Source: Paenibacillus sp. FJAT-29882 (GTDB lineage Bacteria; Bacillota; Bacilli; Bacillales; DSM-1321). Taken from it: a stretch of DNA of 64,000 nt. Made by a program: the position numbers and the translations under genes. The DNA lies in contig NZ_LMVB01000001.1 in assembly GCF_001510645.1 (NCBI RefSeq), positions 1,292,436 through 1,356,435 on the forward strand, given 5' to 3'. Below the pieces are notes generated by a model. That model searched no databases. It worked only from the letters and a program-made list of their open reading frames with translations, and was not told the origin of the DNA. This document shows, in pieces, positions 28,655-37,347 of the stretch (the stretch's first letter is position 1; every line of letters starts with the position of its first letter).

Positions 28655-28689
28655 AAATCCGGCAGCTAAGCTGTACGGGTTCTTTTTTT
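28655..28689 (+). terminator. Terminator after yppD
   Basis: AATCCGGCAGC pairs with GCTGTACGGGTT (imperfect) followed by CTTTTTTT. Confidence 0.65.
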
Positions 28690-28715
28690 GCAAAAATGTT
28701 TTATAATTTGGTTAT

Positions 28716-28860
28716 AGAGGATGTTCAAAAAATTAAGGGGAATAATGGTTGGTTTTTAAAAAAAAGAACTATCTCTTTATTTATTATGGATTACCTGTGC
28801 GGGTGCAGATCATAGAGTCGATTATTCCACGAAATACTTGTTTCTTTTTGAATACACACT
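28716..28860. repeat. Repeat family C, copy C2, upstream of yppE
   Basis: It begins AGAGGATGTTCAAAAAATT and ends CTTTTTGAATACACACTTA. The two ends match those of copy C1 (33301-33489), while the interior differs. It ends ~23 nt before yppE. Confidence 0.55.
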
Positions 28861-28882
28861 TATACATAAAATGGGGGATTAT

Positions 28883-29251
28883 ATGCTGGATAAAAAACGT
28901 GTGGAAAAACTAACCATTCAATTATTACAGTTCACTGAAAAATCGGATGAAATATATGAAGCAGTTAGGGAAGAAGGAAAGGAAAGGGATTTTTATCAAG
29001 AGGTGAAACCATTTGTTGATGAAGTGGACGCTGTCTTAAAATTATGGACACCTGGCATGAGAGAATGGATGAAAGCGGAAGACTTTACCCACTTGTTCCC
29101 ACAACAAATTGAGCAAACAGCAAACAATCTTGCTGATGTAGTTGTACAAGCCTTCTTTCCAAAAACAAGCTATAAACGATTTAAAAGTCATATTCAATCA
29201 GTACGTTTTATTCTGCAAAATGTTTTAACAGAGATTCAACATAAATTGTAA
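28883..29251 (+). CDS. yppE: YppE family protein (DUF1798)
   Basis: A 122-residue helical-bundle protein. I placed the start at ATG 28883 after AATGGGGGATT; the frame is open upstream to 28838 but that part lies in repeat C2. Features shared with B. subtilis YppE include the DFYQEVKPFVDEVD and YKRFKSHIQSVRFILQ segments. Function unknown; the neighbours yppD and yppG are as in B. subtilis, but the small yppF was not found. Confidence 0.78.
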   Translation: MLDKKRVEKLTIQLLQFTEKSDEIYEAVREEGKERDFYQEVKPFVDEVDAVLKLWTPGMREWMKAEDFTHLFPQQIEQTANNLADVVVQAFFPKTSYKRFKSHIQSVRFILQNVLTEIQHKL

Positions 29252-29329
29252 CGGATTGATTGGCTTCTCACCAAAAACACTTCCGACACATATAATAGAT
29301 CAGCTAATGACTTAATGGGGGGAGTATAC

Positions 29330-29887
29330 ATGAACACGTGGGGGTCCTATGAATGGGATCACAGAAATAATGGAGCCTACTATAATGAGATGAGCGGGTA
29401 TGTGAATGGGTATCATATGCAGCAACCTTCCTACCAGCCTCATCCTCAATACGTGCAGGTACCAGGGCAGCACGCGACTGGACATATGTCTCAGCATGGT
29501 CAGCAACCATATCAAGTGGGTGCCTATCATCCTTTTATGCAACATCCCCAGCCAAGCGAGCCGGTATCGGGGTTTTATGGACAGCATCCGATGCAGTTCT
29601 ACCAACAGCCGGTACAGGGGATTAATCCATTTGAAAACCCATTATCTAAAACCAAAACAAAGAATGGGCAAATGAATAATGCTCAGGCAGGTTCCAATCC
29701 TTACCCTAAACAGCAATTTATGCAAAAGCAGCAACCGACAGGCGTTCAATCGATGCTCAACCAATTTAAAACACAAGATGGATCAATGGATTTAAATAAA
29801 ATGGTGAATACAGCAGGACAGATGATGAATACGGTAAATCAAGTTTCGTCGATGATTAAAGGGGTCGGCGGTATTTTCAAAGCATAA
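29330..29887 (+). CDS. yppG: YppG family, probable spore coat protein
   Basis: A 185-residue low-complexity protein rich in Gln, Pro, Tyr and His over residues 1-100, followed by a conserved C-terminal helix region (SMLNQFKTQDGSMDLNKMVN...VSSMIKGVGGIFK). That tail is the YppG signature. ATG 29330 follows ATGGGGGGAGT. CATATAAT at about 29289 could be the -10 of a sporulation sigma-E/K promoter. Composition and context suggest a coat component, by inference. Confidence 0.75.
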   Translation: MNTWGSYEWDHRNNGAYYNEMSGYVNGYHMQQPSYQPHPQYVQVPGQHATGHMSQHGQQPYQVGAYHPFMQHPQPSEPVSGFYGQHPMQFYQQPVQGINPFENPLSKTKTKNGQMNNAQAGSNPYPKQQFMQKQQPTGVQSMLNQFKTQDGSMDLNKMVNTAGQMMNTVNQVSSMIKGVGGIFKA

Positions 29888-29892
29888 TTAAT

Positions 29893-29946
29893 AAGGGTCA
29901 GATTCTACCGATTATCGACTTTACTGGTAAAATCCGGCCCTTTTAA
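29893..29946 (+). terminator. Terminator after yppG (family E-like loop start)
   Basis: AAGGGTCAGATTCTACC (29893-29909) pairs with GGTAAAATCCGGCCCTT (29926-29942) at 14 of 17 positions, followed by TTTT. Confidence 0.7.
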
Positions 29947-30028
29947 TGTTATAAAAAGCGTCCATGAGCGTCTGATATAAAACCAACAATGAAAAAGGTT
30001 CAGGTTCTCACTTTGTATCACCCTATGA

Positions 30029-30069
30029 AGGCGGTGGTGCGGAGCTGATTTTGCGAAGCCCCGCCCCTT
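30029..30069. repeat. Short copy of repeat family D (D3)
   Basis: GGCGGTGGTGCGG is followed closely by GCGAAGCCCCGCCCC; the same two ends flank the ~120-bp copies at 44836 and 55729. This looks like an internally deleted relic. Confidence 0.5.
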
Positions 30070-30093
30070 TACCACAGAAAAAAACAAAATAAG

Positions 30094-30555
30094 TTAGTCA
30101 TCGACTTTAATTGATTTTCCTCTAATTTTCGGTATGGTCAGACGTAGGATTCCATCTCGATGGTGAGCGGTCACTCTTTGTTCATCGATAGGTTTGGACA
30201 AGCTAATTGTCCTTGTAAGGGAGGTTGACTGTCTGTTTCGTGTTGAAAGAAAATCTTTTTTTTCAACGGATTGCTGTTTGTTTTTGAGAATTCGAATCGT
30301 GATAGTCTGAGGTAGGATTTCTATATCAATATCGTTTCTACGGATTCCTGGCAAGGAAGCGCTGACGAAATAATCATTTTCTGTTTCTTCCACATCTACC
30401 GGAAAGCTTCCAGAAGAAACAGAGCCGAAAAATTCATTCATCGATTGGAGCATTCCCTTTGCTGGTTTATCACCAAAAAGTCGATCCATTTTATTGAAGA
30501 AATCGTGAACACCTTCATGAGGAAATGTTTTTTTCCTTTTTTCAGAGTCAGTCAT
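30094..30555 (-). CDS. Hsp20/alpha-crystallin family protein
   Basis: A 153-residue protein with one alpha-crystallin domain (about 52-145): it begins PVDVEETENDYFVSASLPG, continues with the beta strands DIDIEILPQTITIRI and ends with RDGILRLTIPK. Small heat-shock proteins of this kind hold unfolded proteins; in Bacillus, CotM, a coat protein, belongs to the same fold, so a coat role is possible given the neighbouring coat genes. The start ATG (minus strand 30555) follows AAAGGAGTATGAACC. Confidence 0.85.
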   Translation of the reverse strand: MTDSEKRKKTFPHEGVHDFFNKMDRLFGDKPAKGMLQSMNEFFGSVSSGSFPVDVEETENDYFVSASLPGIRRNDIDIEILPQTITIRILKNKQQSVEKKDFLSTRNRQSTSLTRTISLSKPIDEQRVTAHHRDGILRLTIPKIRGKSIKVDD

Positions 30556-30804
30556 GGTTCATACTCCTTTCAAATTCATTCATGGAATAAGGAATCGTTT
30601 TCTTGAAAAGGTGAAAAAGTAACAATTGAAAGTGAATTATCGTGGCCTATCGTCCACTTGCTGAGCAAAAAAATAAGGTCAATTAGGTTCATAATAATTA
30701 TTTTTTATGCAAAGAATCTGTGGTGTATTAGCCTATGTATCTCGGCCTAATTATGTGACAGAACTTTGTATATTATGGTTTAGTGAAAGCTGAAAAGGGA
30801 AGGA

Positions 30805-30936
30805 ATGCGGGAAGAACATGAAGAAAGCAAGCTTTCAACTGCCTATACAAAGGAAGTGTTACTTAAGGATAGCGGTCATATGGGAATGTTTGAAGATCTG
30901 GTGACATTATCCTCCAATATTCTCAATTTTACCTAA
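30805..30936 (+). pseudogene. Possible remnant of an alpha/beta-hydrolase C-terminus
   Basis: A 43-codon frame, ATG 30805 after GGGAAGGA, encodes LLKDSGHMGMFEDLVTLSSNILNFT at its end. SGHM..FE followed by a helix ending LNF resembles the catalytic-histidine end of alpha/beta hydrolases. Nothing upstream in this frame continues the fold, so it would be a fragment. The rest of the 480-nt gap between the Hsp20 gene and mrfA holds nothing I recognise. Confidence 0.3.
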
Positions 30937-31035
30937 TTAAGTCGCCGTTTGAAATCTTATTCCATTTAAAGGGAATGAGATTTTCCTTTTGTATAGAACG
31001 TTTATTCGGTAATATAGAAGGATGGGGTGGTCTTT

Positions 31036-33300
31036 ATGAAACTGAGAAAAAATTTACAAGAAATCATGGCTGAATTAAAAAGCAGTGAAGAATATAAGCA
31101 TAATATTGCCCATTGGCATACGATTGAGGCGAAATTAGCAAAATCAGCACCATTTCCAGCTCGTATGCACGAATTGCTGCAAGCTGCATTAGTAAAACGA
31201 GGAATTCAAAGTCTGTATACACACCAAGCAACAGCTTTTGATGTAGCGGTTGAAGGGGGAAGCTTAGTCGCTATCACTCCTACCGCTTCTGGTAAAACAC
31301 TTTGTTACAATCTACCTGTTTTGCAATCCATTCTTGAAAATGAAAAAACGCGTGCGCTTTATATTTTTCCAACGAAGGCACTTAGTTATGATCAAAAGAG
31401 TGAACTCCATGAAATGATTAACGAAATGGATGCAGCAATTAATAGCTATACGTATGATGGGGATACACCTTCAAACATCCGTCAAAAAATCCGGCAAGCA
31501 GGGCATATTGTTATTACGAATCCTGATATGCTGCATTCTGGGATATTGCCGCACCATACAAAGTGGGTATCTCTGTTTGAAAATTTGAAATATGTCATCA
31601 TCGATGAATTGCATATATATCGCGGTGTTTTTGGTAGTCATATGGCGAATGTGATTCGAAGACTAAAGCGAATTTGTGCATTTTATGGCAGTGATCCTTT
31701 GTTTATTTGTACGTCGGCGACCATTGCCAACCCACTTGAACTTGCCGAGGAATTGACGGGAAAAGAAATGAAGCTCGTCGATAATAATGGGGCTCCGAGC
31801 GGAAGAAAACATTTTGTTTTTTATAATCCTCCAGTTGTCAATAAACCATTAAATATTAGAAGAAGTGTGGTACTTGAAGCGAGAACGCTTGCTCTTGAGT
31901 TCCTTTCGAATAAAATACAAACAATCGTGTTTGCAAAAAGCCGTGTCCGAGTAGAGATTTTATTAACCTATTTGCAAGAGCTAGTGGCGAAACAGCTAGG
32001 ACCAAAATCGATTCGTGGATATCGCGGCGGCTATCTACCAAAGCAGCGACGAGAGATAGAAAGAGGACTGCGAGACGGATCCATTTACGGAGTTGTCAGT
32101 ACAAATGCATTAGAACTTGGGGTGGATATTGGACAATTACAAGTGTGTATTATGAACGGTTATCCTGGTTCGATTGCAAGTGCCTGGCAACAAGCGGGGA
32201 GGGCAGGAAGACGACACGGTGAAGCACTGATCATCATGGTTGCAAGCTCAAACGCCCTTGATCAGTATATCGTTCAACATCCTGAGTACTTTTTCACGAG
32301 AAACCCCGAAACGGCACGTATTAATCCTGATAATCTCGTCATTCTTGTTGATCATTTGAAATGTGCCGCGTATGAACTTCCATTTAAAAAAGGAGACTTA
32401 TTTGGTAAGAATGACGTTTTGGATGTGTTGGAATTTTTAACGGAAGAGAGAGTGCTTCATCAAAACGGCGACAAATGGTATTGGATGAATGATGCTTTTC
32501 CAGCCCACAATATTAGTCTACGATCTGCTTCACAGGAAAATGTTGTCATCATTGATCAAACAGAATCTCCTAATCATCAAGTCATCGGTGAAATGGATAC
32601 GTTTAGTGCTATGACATTGCTTCATGATGAAGCGATTTATTTACACCAGGGTACTCAATATCAGGTGGAAAAACTTGATTGGGAGGAAAAGAAGGCATAT
32701 GTACGTGAAGTGAACGTTGATTATTATACAGATGCCAATCTTGCTGTACAGCTTTCAGTATTGGAAATTGATAAGGAAAAGTCGTTTGCACAAACAGAAG
32801 CGACTTATGGTGATGTATCAGTCAGAGCGATGGCAACCATTTTCAAAAAGATTAAATTTGAAACGCATGAAAACATTGGCTCAGGGCCGATTACGCTACC
32901 AGAATCTGAACTGCATACAAATGGTGCCATGTTATCGATCCATCATGATGCATTTGACTGGGATGAAAATCGAATGGAACAAGGCCTGATTGGTGCATCA
33001 CACGCATTAAATTTTATGGTCCCGCTATTTGTCATGTGCGACCCGAATGATATTCACGTATATCCACAAGTAAAAGCAGCCCATAATGAAAAACCGACCA
33101 TTTTTATCTATGATAAATACCCTGGTGGTGTCGGTTTAAGTGACAAGGTCTATCAAAATGCCGAGACGATCCTTAAAGAAACACAAGAGATGATTGAACG
33201 TTGCCTTTGTGAAAATGGCTGCCCATCATGCATCGGAACAGACACGGCATCATCCTCTGCTAAAAGAGATGCTGTGAATGTGTTGAAAATATTCCGTTAA
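31036..33300 (+). CDS. mrfA: MrfA-type DEXH helicase (YprA)
   Basis: A 754-residue superfamily-2 helicase. Walker A is in ITPTASGKTLCYNLP (about 85-92), motif II is DELH (in VIIDELHIYRG), and motif VI is in QAGRAGR. The C-terminal DUF1998-type domain carries four cysteines in CLCENGCPSC, a likely zinc site. In B. subtilis the pair MrfA/MrfB (YprA/YprB) repairs mitomycin C damage independently of UvrABC. ATG 31036 follows AAGGATGGGGTGG; GTG 31027 is a less likely start. Confidence 0.92.
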   Translation: MKLRKNLQEIMAELKSSEEYKHNIAHWHTIEAKLAKSAPFPARMHELLQAALVKRGIQSLYTHQATAFDVAVEGGSLVAITPTASGKTLCYNLPVLQSILENEKTRALYIFPTKALSYDQKSELHEMINEMDAAINSYTYDGDTPSNIRQKIRQAGHIVITNPDMLHSGILPHHTKWVSLFENLKYVIIDELHIYRGVFGSHMANVIRRLKRICAFYGSDPLFICTSATIANPLELAEELTGKEMKLVDNNGAPSGRKHFVFYNPPVVNKPLNIRRSVVLEARTLALEFLSNKIQTIVFAKSRVRVEILLTYLQELVAKQLGPKSIRGYRGGYLPKQRREIERGLRDGSIYGVVSTNALELGVDIGQLQVCIMNGYPGSIASAWQQAGRAGRRHGEALIIMVASSNALDQYIVQHPEYFFTRNPETARINPDNLVILVDHLKCAAYELPFKKGDLFGKNDVLDVLEFLTEERVLHQNGDKWYWMNDAFPAHNISLRSASQENVVIIDQTESPNHQVIGEMDTFSAMTLLHDEAIYLHQGTQYQVEKLDWEEKKAYVREVNVDYYTDANLAVQLSVLEIDKEKSFAQTEATYGDVSVRAMATIFKKIKFETHENIGSGPITLPESELHTNGAMLSIHHDAFDWDENRMEQGLIGASHALNFMVPLFVMCDPNDIHVYPQVKAAHNEKPTIFIYDKYPGGVGLSDKVYQNAETILKETQEMIERCLCENGCPSCIGTDTASSSAKRDAVNVLKIFR

Positions 33301-33489
33301 AGAGGTTGTTCAAAAAGTCCGATAAAAAAGCTTGCCAATTGTGTCATCGCGTATTTTTGACCTTCTGTTAAGATCGCGCATGTCCTGTGCAAGTCTGGTC
33401 CCAAACGTTAGTGCATACGCGAAAGGTCCTCGAGATGCGCTCGCAGAACTTCTCGGCTCTTTTTATCCTTATTTTTGAATACGCATTTA
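33301..33489. repeat. Repeat family C, copy C1, between mrfA and mrfB
   Basis: It starts AGAGGTTGTTCAAAAAGTCC directly at the mrfA stop codon and ends TTTTTGAATACGCATTTA. Inside, CGCGTATTTTTGACC and CATACGCGAAAGGTC suggest a further partial palindrome. The ends recur at 28716 and 28860. Confidence 0.65.
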
Positions 33490-33515
33490 AATGTTGTAAA
33501 TAGAGGTGCTTTTAA

Positions 33516-34802
33516 TTGTCATTAAAAAATAAATTAAATCGCATGAAGACACATATGGATTTACAGGTTTCCGAGAAAAAAGCAAGTTCAGTTGAAGTCA
33601 CTAAAAAGCAGCTTCATGAAAAAAGTAATGGTCATCTAGAGCTGCCGTTTGCTGAAAAATGGCGGCAATTCGATACGTTACCATATAAGTTTGATGGCTC
33701 TTATTGTTGGATAAGAGAGGTTCGATATCCCATTGAGATGAAACATGGTCACTATTCGTTTGCAGACTTACACACAGTCATGGATCTGTGGAAGAAAAGT
33801 GGATTGAGTCACCCGTTAACTGCTTCAGGAATCGGAATAGAGGATTTGTTTTTCTTTGATACAGAAACAACGGGCCTTGGTGGTGGAGTTGGGAATACCA
33901 TTTTCATCCTGGGGTATGCAAGCTTTGAAAAAGATGAAGTTGTAGTTCGGCAACATATTTTGCCCCAGCCTGGCGCTGAGATCCCGCTGTACCAGAGTTT
34001 CTTAGAAAAGGTGAATTATGAAACGCTTGTTACGTATAATGGCAAATCATTTGATTGGCCTCAATTGAAAACAAGACATAGGCTTATCCAACAACATGTA
34101 CCGAACTTACCAGAATTCGGACATTTTGACTTATATCACGCCTCAAGAAGACTTTGGAAACGCAAATTAGAAAGAGTGAAACTATCGATTGTCGAAACTG
34201 AAATTCTAAAGTTTAAGAGAGAAAATGATATCCCAGGCTATTTAGCACCGATGATTTATTTTGATTATGTCGAACGCCAAGATCCAGAAATATTATTTGG
34301 TGTTCTAAAGCATAATGAATGGGATGTCCTTTCTTTAATCACTTTGTATATTCATCTTTCACGGCAAATTCTCCAAGTTGATGGATATGGGGATGAGTCA
34401 CTCGAGATCGCGCGTTGGCTCCAGTATCTTGGGGAAAAAGAGGAGGCAAATACAGCATTTGAACTTGTGGTCAAAGGAGGTTCTGAGGATGAAATACTAT
34501 TTGCCAAACAGGCACTCGGCTTTGCAAAAAAGAAAAATAAAAATTTTAATGAAGCGTATTTGATATGGAAAGAGGTTTTTGAGAAAGGGAATGGCATGTT
34601 GAAAGTGGAAGCCGGTATTGAATGTGCGAAATTGCTAGAACACCAATTTAAGGATTATGAACAAGCAAAAAAATATACAGAAGATGCGATGGATACACTT
34701 ACAGGTTTATCTAAAGATAAAGATTCTTTGATCGTCAATGAGTTGACGAAGCGTCTGTTACGACTGCAGAGGAAATTACAGGTTGATTCGAATATCCTTT
34801 AA
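33516..34802 (+). CDS. mrfB: MrfB-type exonuclease (YprB)
   Basis: A 428-residue protein with an RNase H-fold DEDD exonuclease (FFDTETTGLGGGVG at about 112-123, TYNGKSFDWPQLKTRH, and the terminal HNEWDVLSL) and a helical C-terminal region with repeat-like helices (about 290-425). In B. subtilis it acts with MrfA in excision repair. The start is TTG 33516 after TAGAGGTGC. It is separated from mrfA here by 215 nt of repeat C1, so the two may no longer be tightly co-translated. Confidence 0.9.
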   Translation: MSLKNKLNRMKTHMDLQVSEKKASSVEVTKKQLHEKSNGHLELPFAEKWRQFDTLPYKFDGSYCWIREVRYPIEMKHGHYSFADLHTVMDLWKKSGLSHPLTASGIGIEDLFFFDTETTGLGGGVGNTIFILGYASFEKDEVVVRQHILPQPGAEIPLYQSFLEKVNYETLVTYNGKSFDWPQLKTRHRLIQQHVPNLPEFGHFDLYHASRRLWKRKLERVKLSIVETEILKFKRENDIPGYLAPMIYFDYVERQDPEILFGVLKHNEWDVLSLITLYIHLSRQILQVDGYGDESLEIARWLQYLGEKEEANTAFELVVKGGSEDEILFAKQALGFAKKKNKNFNEAYLIWKEVFEKGNGMLKVEAGIECAKLLEHQFKDYEQAKKYTEDAMDTLTGLSKDKDSLIVNELTKRLLRLQRKLQVDSNIL

Positions 34803-34927
34803 AGAGGAAAGTGATAAAAATTTCCTGTTTTTATATGATAAGAAATAATTGTGGCAACCTGTTAAAACATGTAATATTGAATGCGGATGATAAGTCCTAA
34901 AATATAATAAATGAGGTCGTACGGGTA

Positions 34928-35026
34928 ATGTACAAAGCAATTTTATTTTTGTTTTTCGTTGTCTTATGTTTAACTGCATTTTTATTTTCTACTTTTGGAG
35001 ATACGTTCTATACCTTTTTATTATAA
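34928..35026 (+). CDS. Candidate 32-residue membrane peptide
   Basis: ATG 34928 starts a frame of 32 codons: a short MYKA head, a hydrophobic stretch (about residues 4-22, very Phe/Leu rich) and FGDTFYTFLL at the end. A GAGGT lies 12 nt before the start, a weak site. It lies between mrfB and cotD. A single-pass spore or membrane microprotein is possible; I recognise no family. Confidence 0.35.
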   Translation: MYKAILFLFFVVLCLTAFLFSTFGDTFYTFLL

Positions 35027-35044
35027 ATTAGGTTTTTGACTAGT

Positions 35045-35071
35045 ACATGAATCCCCTTTTTATCATAGTCT
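35045..35071 (+). promoter_or_regulatory. Predicted sigma-K promoter of cotD
   Basis: AC at 35045-35046 and CATAGTCT at 35064-35071 are separated by 17 nt, fitting the sigma-K pattern AC-N16/17-CATANNNT. cotD is sigma-K dependent in B. subtilis. Confidence 0.5.
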
Positions 35072-35112
35072 GTAATTGAAAGCGATACTTTGATGAAAGG
35101 GGACATAAAAAA

Positions 35113-35607
35113 ATGATGGAATATTCTAATAAGCAATTCGACTATCATAAAACAGTGGTAGGTGCAAAACACGGTTGCGGTCACAAAGTAATGGGCGCAC
35201 ATACAGGTCCTGCATACTCTCCTGCATACTCTCCGGCAGTTATGGGTGCTGGAGTTGGCCCGGCACCAGCACCTTATCCTTATGTTGGTGGTGCCCAGAT
35301 GGGACCGGGTTATCCAGCTCCTGGATATGGAGGAGGTCCAGTAATGCCGACAAATGTTGCGCCAGCTCAAGTATCACCAACAACAAACACGGTCAATACC
35401 AATGTAATGAAGACGATTGTACCTCATATCCACCCGTCTCATAATACAACGGTTAACAAACATGTATTTCAGCATCAACATTATTTTCCTCATACCAATT
35501 CAGTAGTCAATGAATGCTATAATCAGCAATCAATTTGTAGTGGACCGCCACCATTTCCGCCATGTAATCCATGTTGTGGACCAAGACCAAGACCATTCGG
35601 TTTTTAA
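35113..35607 (+). CDS. cotD: Spore coat protein CotD, long form
   Basis: A 164-residue coat protein, more than twice the 75 residues of B. subtilis CotD. The core TIVPHIHPSHNTTVNKHVFQ and HYFPHTNSV (about 96-125) is the CotD signature. The added N-terminal part contains a duplicated AYSPAYSP and a Gly/Pro/Tyr-rich stretch; the C-terminus is Cys/Pro rich (CNPCCGPRPRPFGF). ATG 35113 follows GATGAAAGGGGACAT. Part of the inner coat by analogy. Confidence 0.88.
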   Translation: MMEYSNKQFDYHKTVVGAKHGCGHKVMGAHTGPAYSPAYSPAVMGAGVGPAPAPYPYVGGAQMGPGYPAPGYGGGPVMPTNVAPAQVSPTTNTVNTNVMKTIVPHIHPSHNTTVNKHVFQHQHYFPHTNSVVNECYNQQSICSGPPPFPPCNPCCGPRPRPFGF

Positions 35608-35615
35608 CAAATAAG

Positions 35616-35648
35616 AACAAGGGCCTATACTTGCCCTTGTTTCTTTTT
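35616..35648 (+). terminator. Terminator after cotD
   Basis: AACAAGGGC pairs with GCCCTTGTT over an 8-nt loop, followed by TCTTTTT. Confidence 0.85.
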
Positions 35649-35727
35649 AATATAATAAGGAAGATGAGTGCTGAGAACAAGAAAGATGGTATACTAAATA
35701 ATTAGTATCAATAATGGGGAGAATAAA

Positions 35728-36273
35728 ATGAAAGTTCTATACATAACAGGCTATAAGGCCTATGAATATGGTATTTTCAAAAAAGATCATCCAGGTATAA
35801 AATATATAAAGAAAGTACTAAAGCAGCGATTAACATCATTCATTGAAGAAGGATTGGAATGGGTCATTATTTCTGGACAGCTTGGAACAGAGCTTTGGGC
35901 AGCAGAGGTCGTTTTTGAATGTCAGCAGGAATATGCTGTAAAGCTTGCGGTGATTACGCCATACTTAAACCAAGAAGAGTCATGGAACGAAGAAAATCGT
36001 GAATTTTATCAATCGATTTTAGCGAAAGCTGATCTGGTCGAATCCATTTATAAAAGTCCATATGAAGGTCCAAGTCAATTAAAAATGAAAAATGTCTTTA
36101 TGGTTCGCAAAAGTGATGGTATGATGATAATTTATGATGAAGAAAAAGAGGGATCGCCTAAGTTTGCAATGGCTGAAGCGAAGAAGTATAGGCTAGACTA
36201 TGATTATTCGATCTTCCCCATCACATTTGATGATCTCGAACAAGCAGCTACGGAAGAGCAGTGGTCTGATTAA
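35728..36273 (+). CDS. ypsA: YpsA family protein (DUF1273, SLOG fold)
   Basis: A 181-residue Rossmann-like protein of the SLOG superfamily, with the nucleotide-binding loop SGQLGTELWAAEVV (about 51-64) and the C-terminal acidic segment. ATG 35728 follows AATGGGGAGAATAAA. It lies just upstream of gpsB, as in many Firmicutes; YpsA has been linked to cell division control. The ligand is not known; a nucleotide is inferred from the fold. Confidence 0.88.
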   Translation: MKVLYITGYKAYEYGIFKKDHPGIKYIKKVLKQRLTSFIEEGLEWVIISGQLGTELWAAEVVFECQQEYAVKLAVITPYLNQEESWNEENREFYQSILAKADLVESIYKSPYEGPSQLKMKNVFMVRKSDGMMIIYDEEKEGSPKFAMAEAKKYRLDYDYSIFPITFDDLEQAATEEQWSD

Positions 36274-36286
36274 TGCCTGTAGCTTT

Positions 36287-36336
36287 TTTATCCCGCATTA
36301 ACGGGCAATGCCCCCCGCTGATTAAAGTTTCATTGA
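36287..36336. repeat. Repeat family A, short copy A3, after ypsA
   Basis: TTTATCCCGCATTAACGGGC followed by CCCCCCGCTGATTAAAGTTTCA: the two family ends joined with almost no interior. It lies 14 nt after the ypsA stop codon. Confidence 0.75.
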
Positions 36337-36404
36337 CAAATTAAGTTTTTTTTGAAAAAATAAATGAAAAGTCGATGTATGGAGAAAGTGTAGAGGTGAG
36401 TCTT

Positions 36405-36716
36405 ATGCTATCTGATAAGATAAAATTGACTGGAAAAGAGATTTTGGAAAAAGATTTCAAAACGGCAATGCGCGGATATAAACCTGAAGATGTGGATCAG
36501 TTCTTAGATGTTGTCATTAAGGATTATGAAGCATTCTATCAGGAAATTGAAGATTTAAAACAAGAAAATCTAAAACTGCGAAAACAATCTGAAGAACAAG
36601 TTAAGCGCCAGAGTCAAACAAACACTGGGCCTATGCCGGGAACAACGAACTTCGATATTCTTAAAAGATTATCGAACTTGGAAAAGCATGTATTCGGCAG
36701 CAAACTATATGATTGA
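36405..36716 (+). CDS. gpsB: Cell division protein GpsB
   Basis: A 103-residue coiled-coil protein that shuttles between septum and side wall and directs penicillin-binding proteins such as PonA. The DivIVA-like N-terminal domain has [20 protein letters not shown]; a coiled coil follows (about 30-68), and the C-terminal trimerisation part is [22 protein letters not shown] chose ATG 36405 after TAGAGGTGAGTC; the frame is open to 36375 without support. Confidence 0.95.
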   Translation: MLSDKIKLTGKEILEKDFKTAMRGYKPEDVDQFLDVVIKDYEAFYQEIEDLKQENLKLRKQSEEQVKRQSQTNTGPMPGTTNFDILKRLSNLEKHVFGSKLYD

Positions 36717-36853
36717 TTAAAATGCTGTTAACTTTGATTGTTGACTCTATTTTGTGAAAATCAGTTTTTTAAGATTTGGAGCTTGAGTAAGGTTGGAAAA
36801 TCAATATAACATCCCCATTTTGTATCATTACCCAACAAGAGTAATATTTCTAC

Positions 36854-36882
36854 TTGCTATCTAGAAAAGATTCATGTATAAT
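36854..36882 (+). promoter_or_regulatory. Promoter of rnpB
   Basis: TTGCTA (36854-36859) and TATAAT (36877-36882), 17-nt spacer, end about 8 nt before the predicted RNA start. Confidence 0.75.
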
Positions 36883-36888
36883 AAATTC

Positions 36889-37300
36889 TTGTGTAATGAC
36901 GTTCGGGTAATTGCTGCAGTTTTTAAAACTGTAGAGGAAAGTCCATGCTCGCACAGACTGAGATGTTTGTAGTGTTCGTGCCTGGCGAAAAAATAAGCCA
37001 CGGCAGCAGGTGTATCCTGCTGACGGCCGGGAAAATGCCTAAGTCCTTTTTAGGATATGGCATGAATACCTATAAAAGTGCCACAGTGACGTAGCCTTTT
37101 CAGAAATGAAAAGGGTGGAACGCGGTAAACCCCACGAGCGAGAAACCCAAATTAATGGTAGGGGCGCTTTCTTCCTTGGAAATGAACGAGGAGAAGGACA
37201 GAGGCTGTTGTCTCTGTAGATAGATGATTACCACCTAAGTACGAGATGAATAATCGCTTGCAGTACTACGGTACAAAACATGGCTTACAGGACGTTATCA
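36889..37300 (+). ncRNA. rnpB: RNase P RNA, B-type
   Basis: The catalytic RNA of RNase P, which matures the 5' ends of tRNAs. Conserved blocks are plain: GACGTTCGGGTAATTGCTGC with GAGGAAAGTCCATGCTCGCA near the 5' end, AAAGTGCCACAGTGACG in the middle, GGTAAACCCCACGAGCGAGA, and near the 3' end CAAAACATGGCTTACAG. The arrangement is that of the Bacillus (B) type. Ends are approximate. It lies between gpsB and ypsC, the usual place. Confidence 0.96.
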
Positions 37301-37302
37301 TA

Positions 37303-37347
37303 CAAAACAAAACTCTCCTTATTTAATGAGGAGAGTTTTGTTTTGTC
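37303..37347 (+). terminator. rnpB terminator
   Basis: CAAAACAAAACTCTCC (37303-37318) pairs perfectly with GGAGAGTTTTGTTTTG (37330-37345). Confidence 0.9.

Noticed and set aside
29252..29329. yppF between yppE and yppG
   Set aside because: The gap is only 78 nt and contains no frame long enough for this small gene.
36375..36404. Earlier start for gpsB
   Set aside because: Ten extra residues would not match the family start (MLSDKIKL); the TAGAGGTGAG ribosome site fits ATG 36405.
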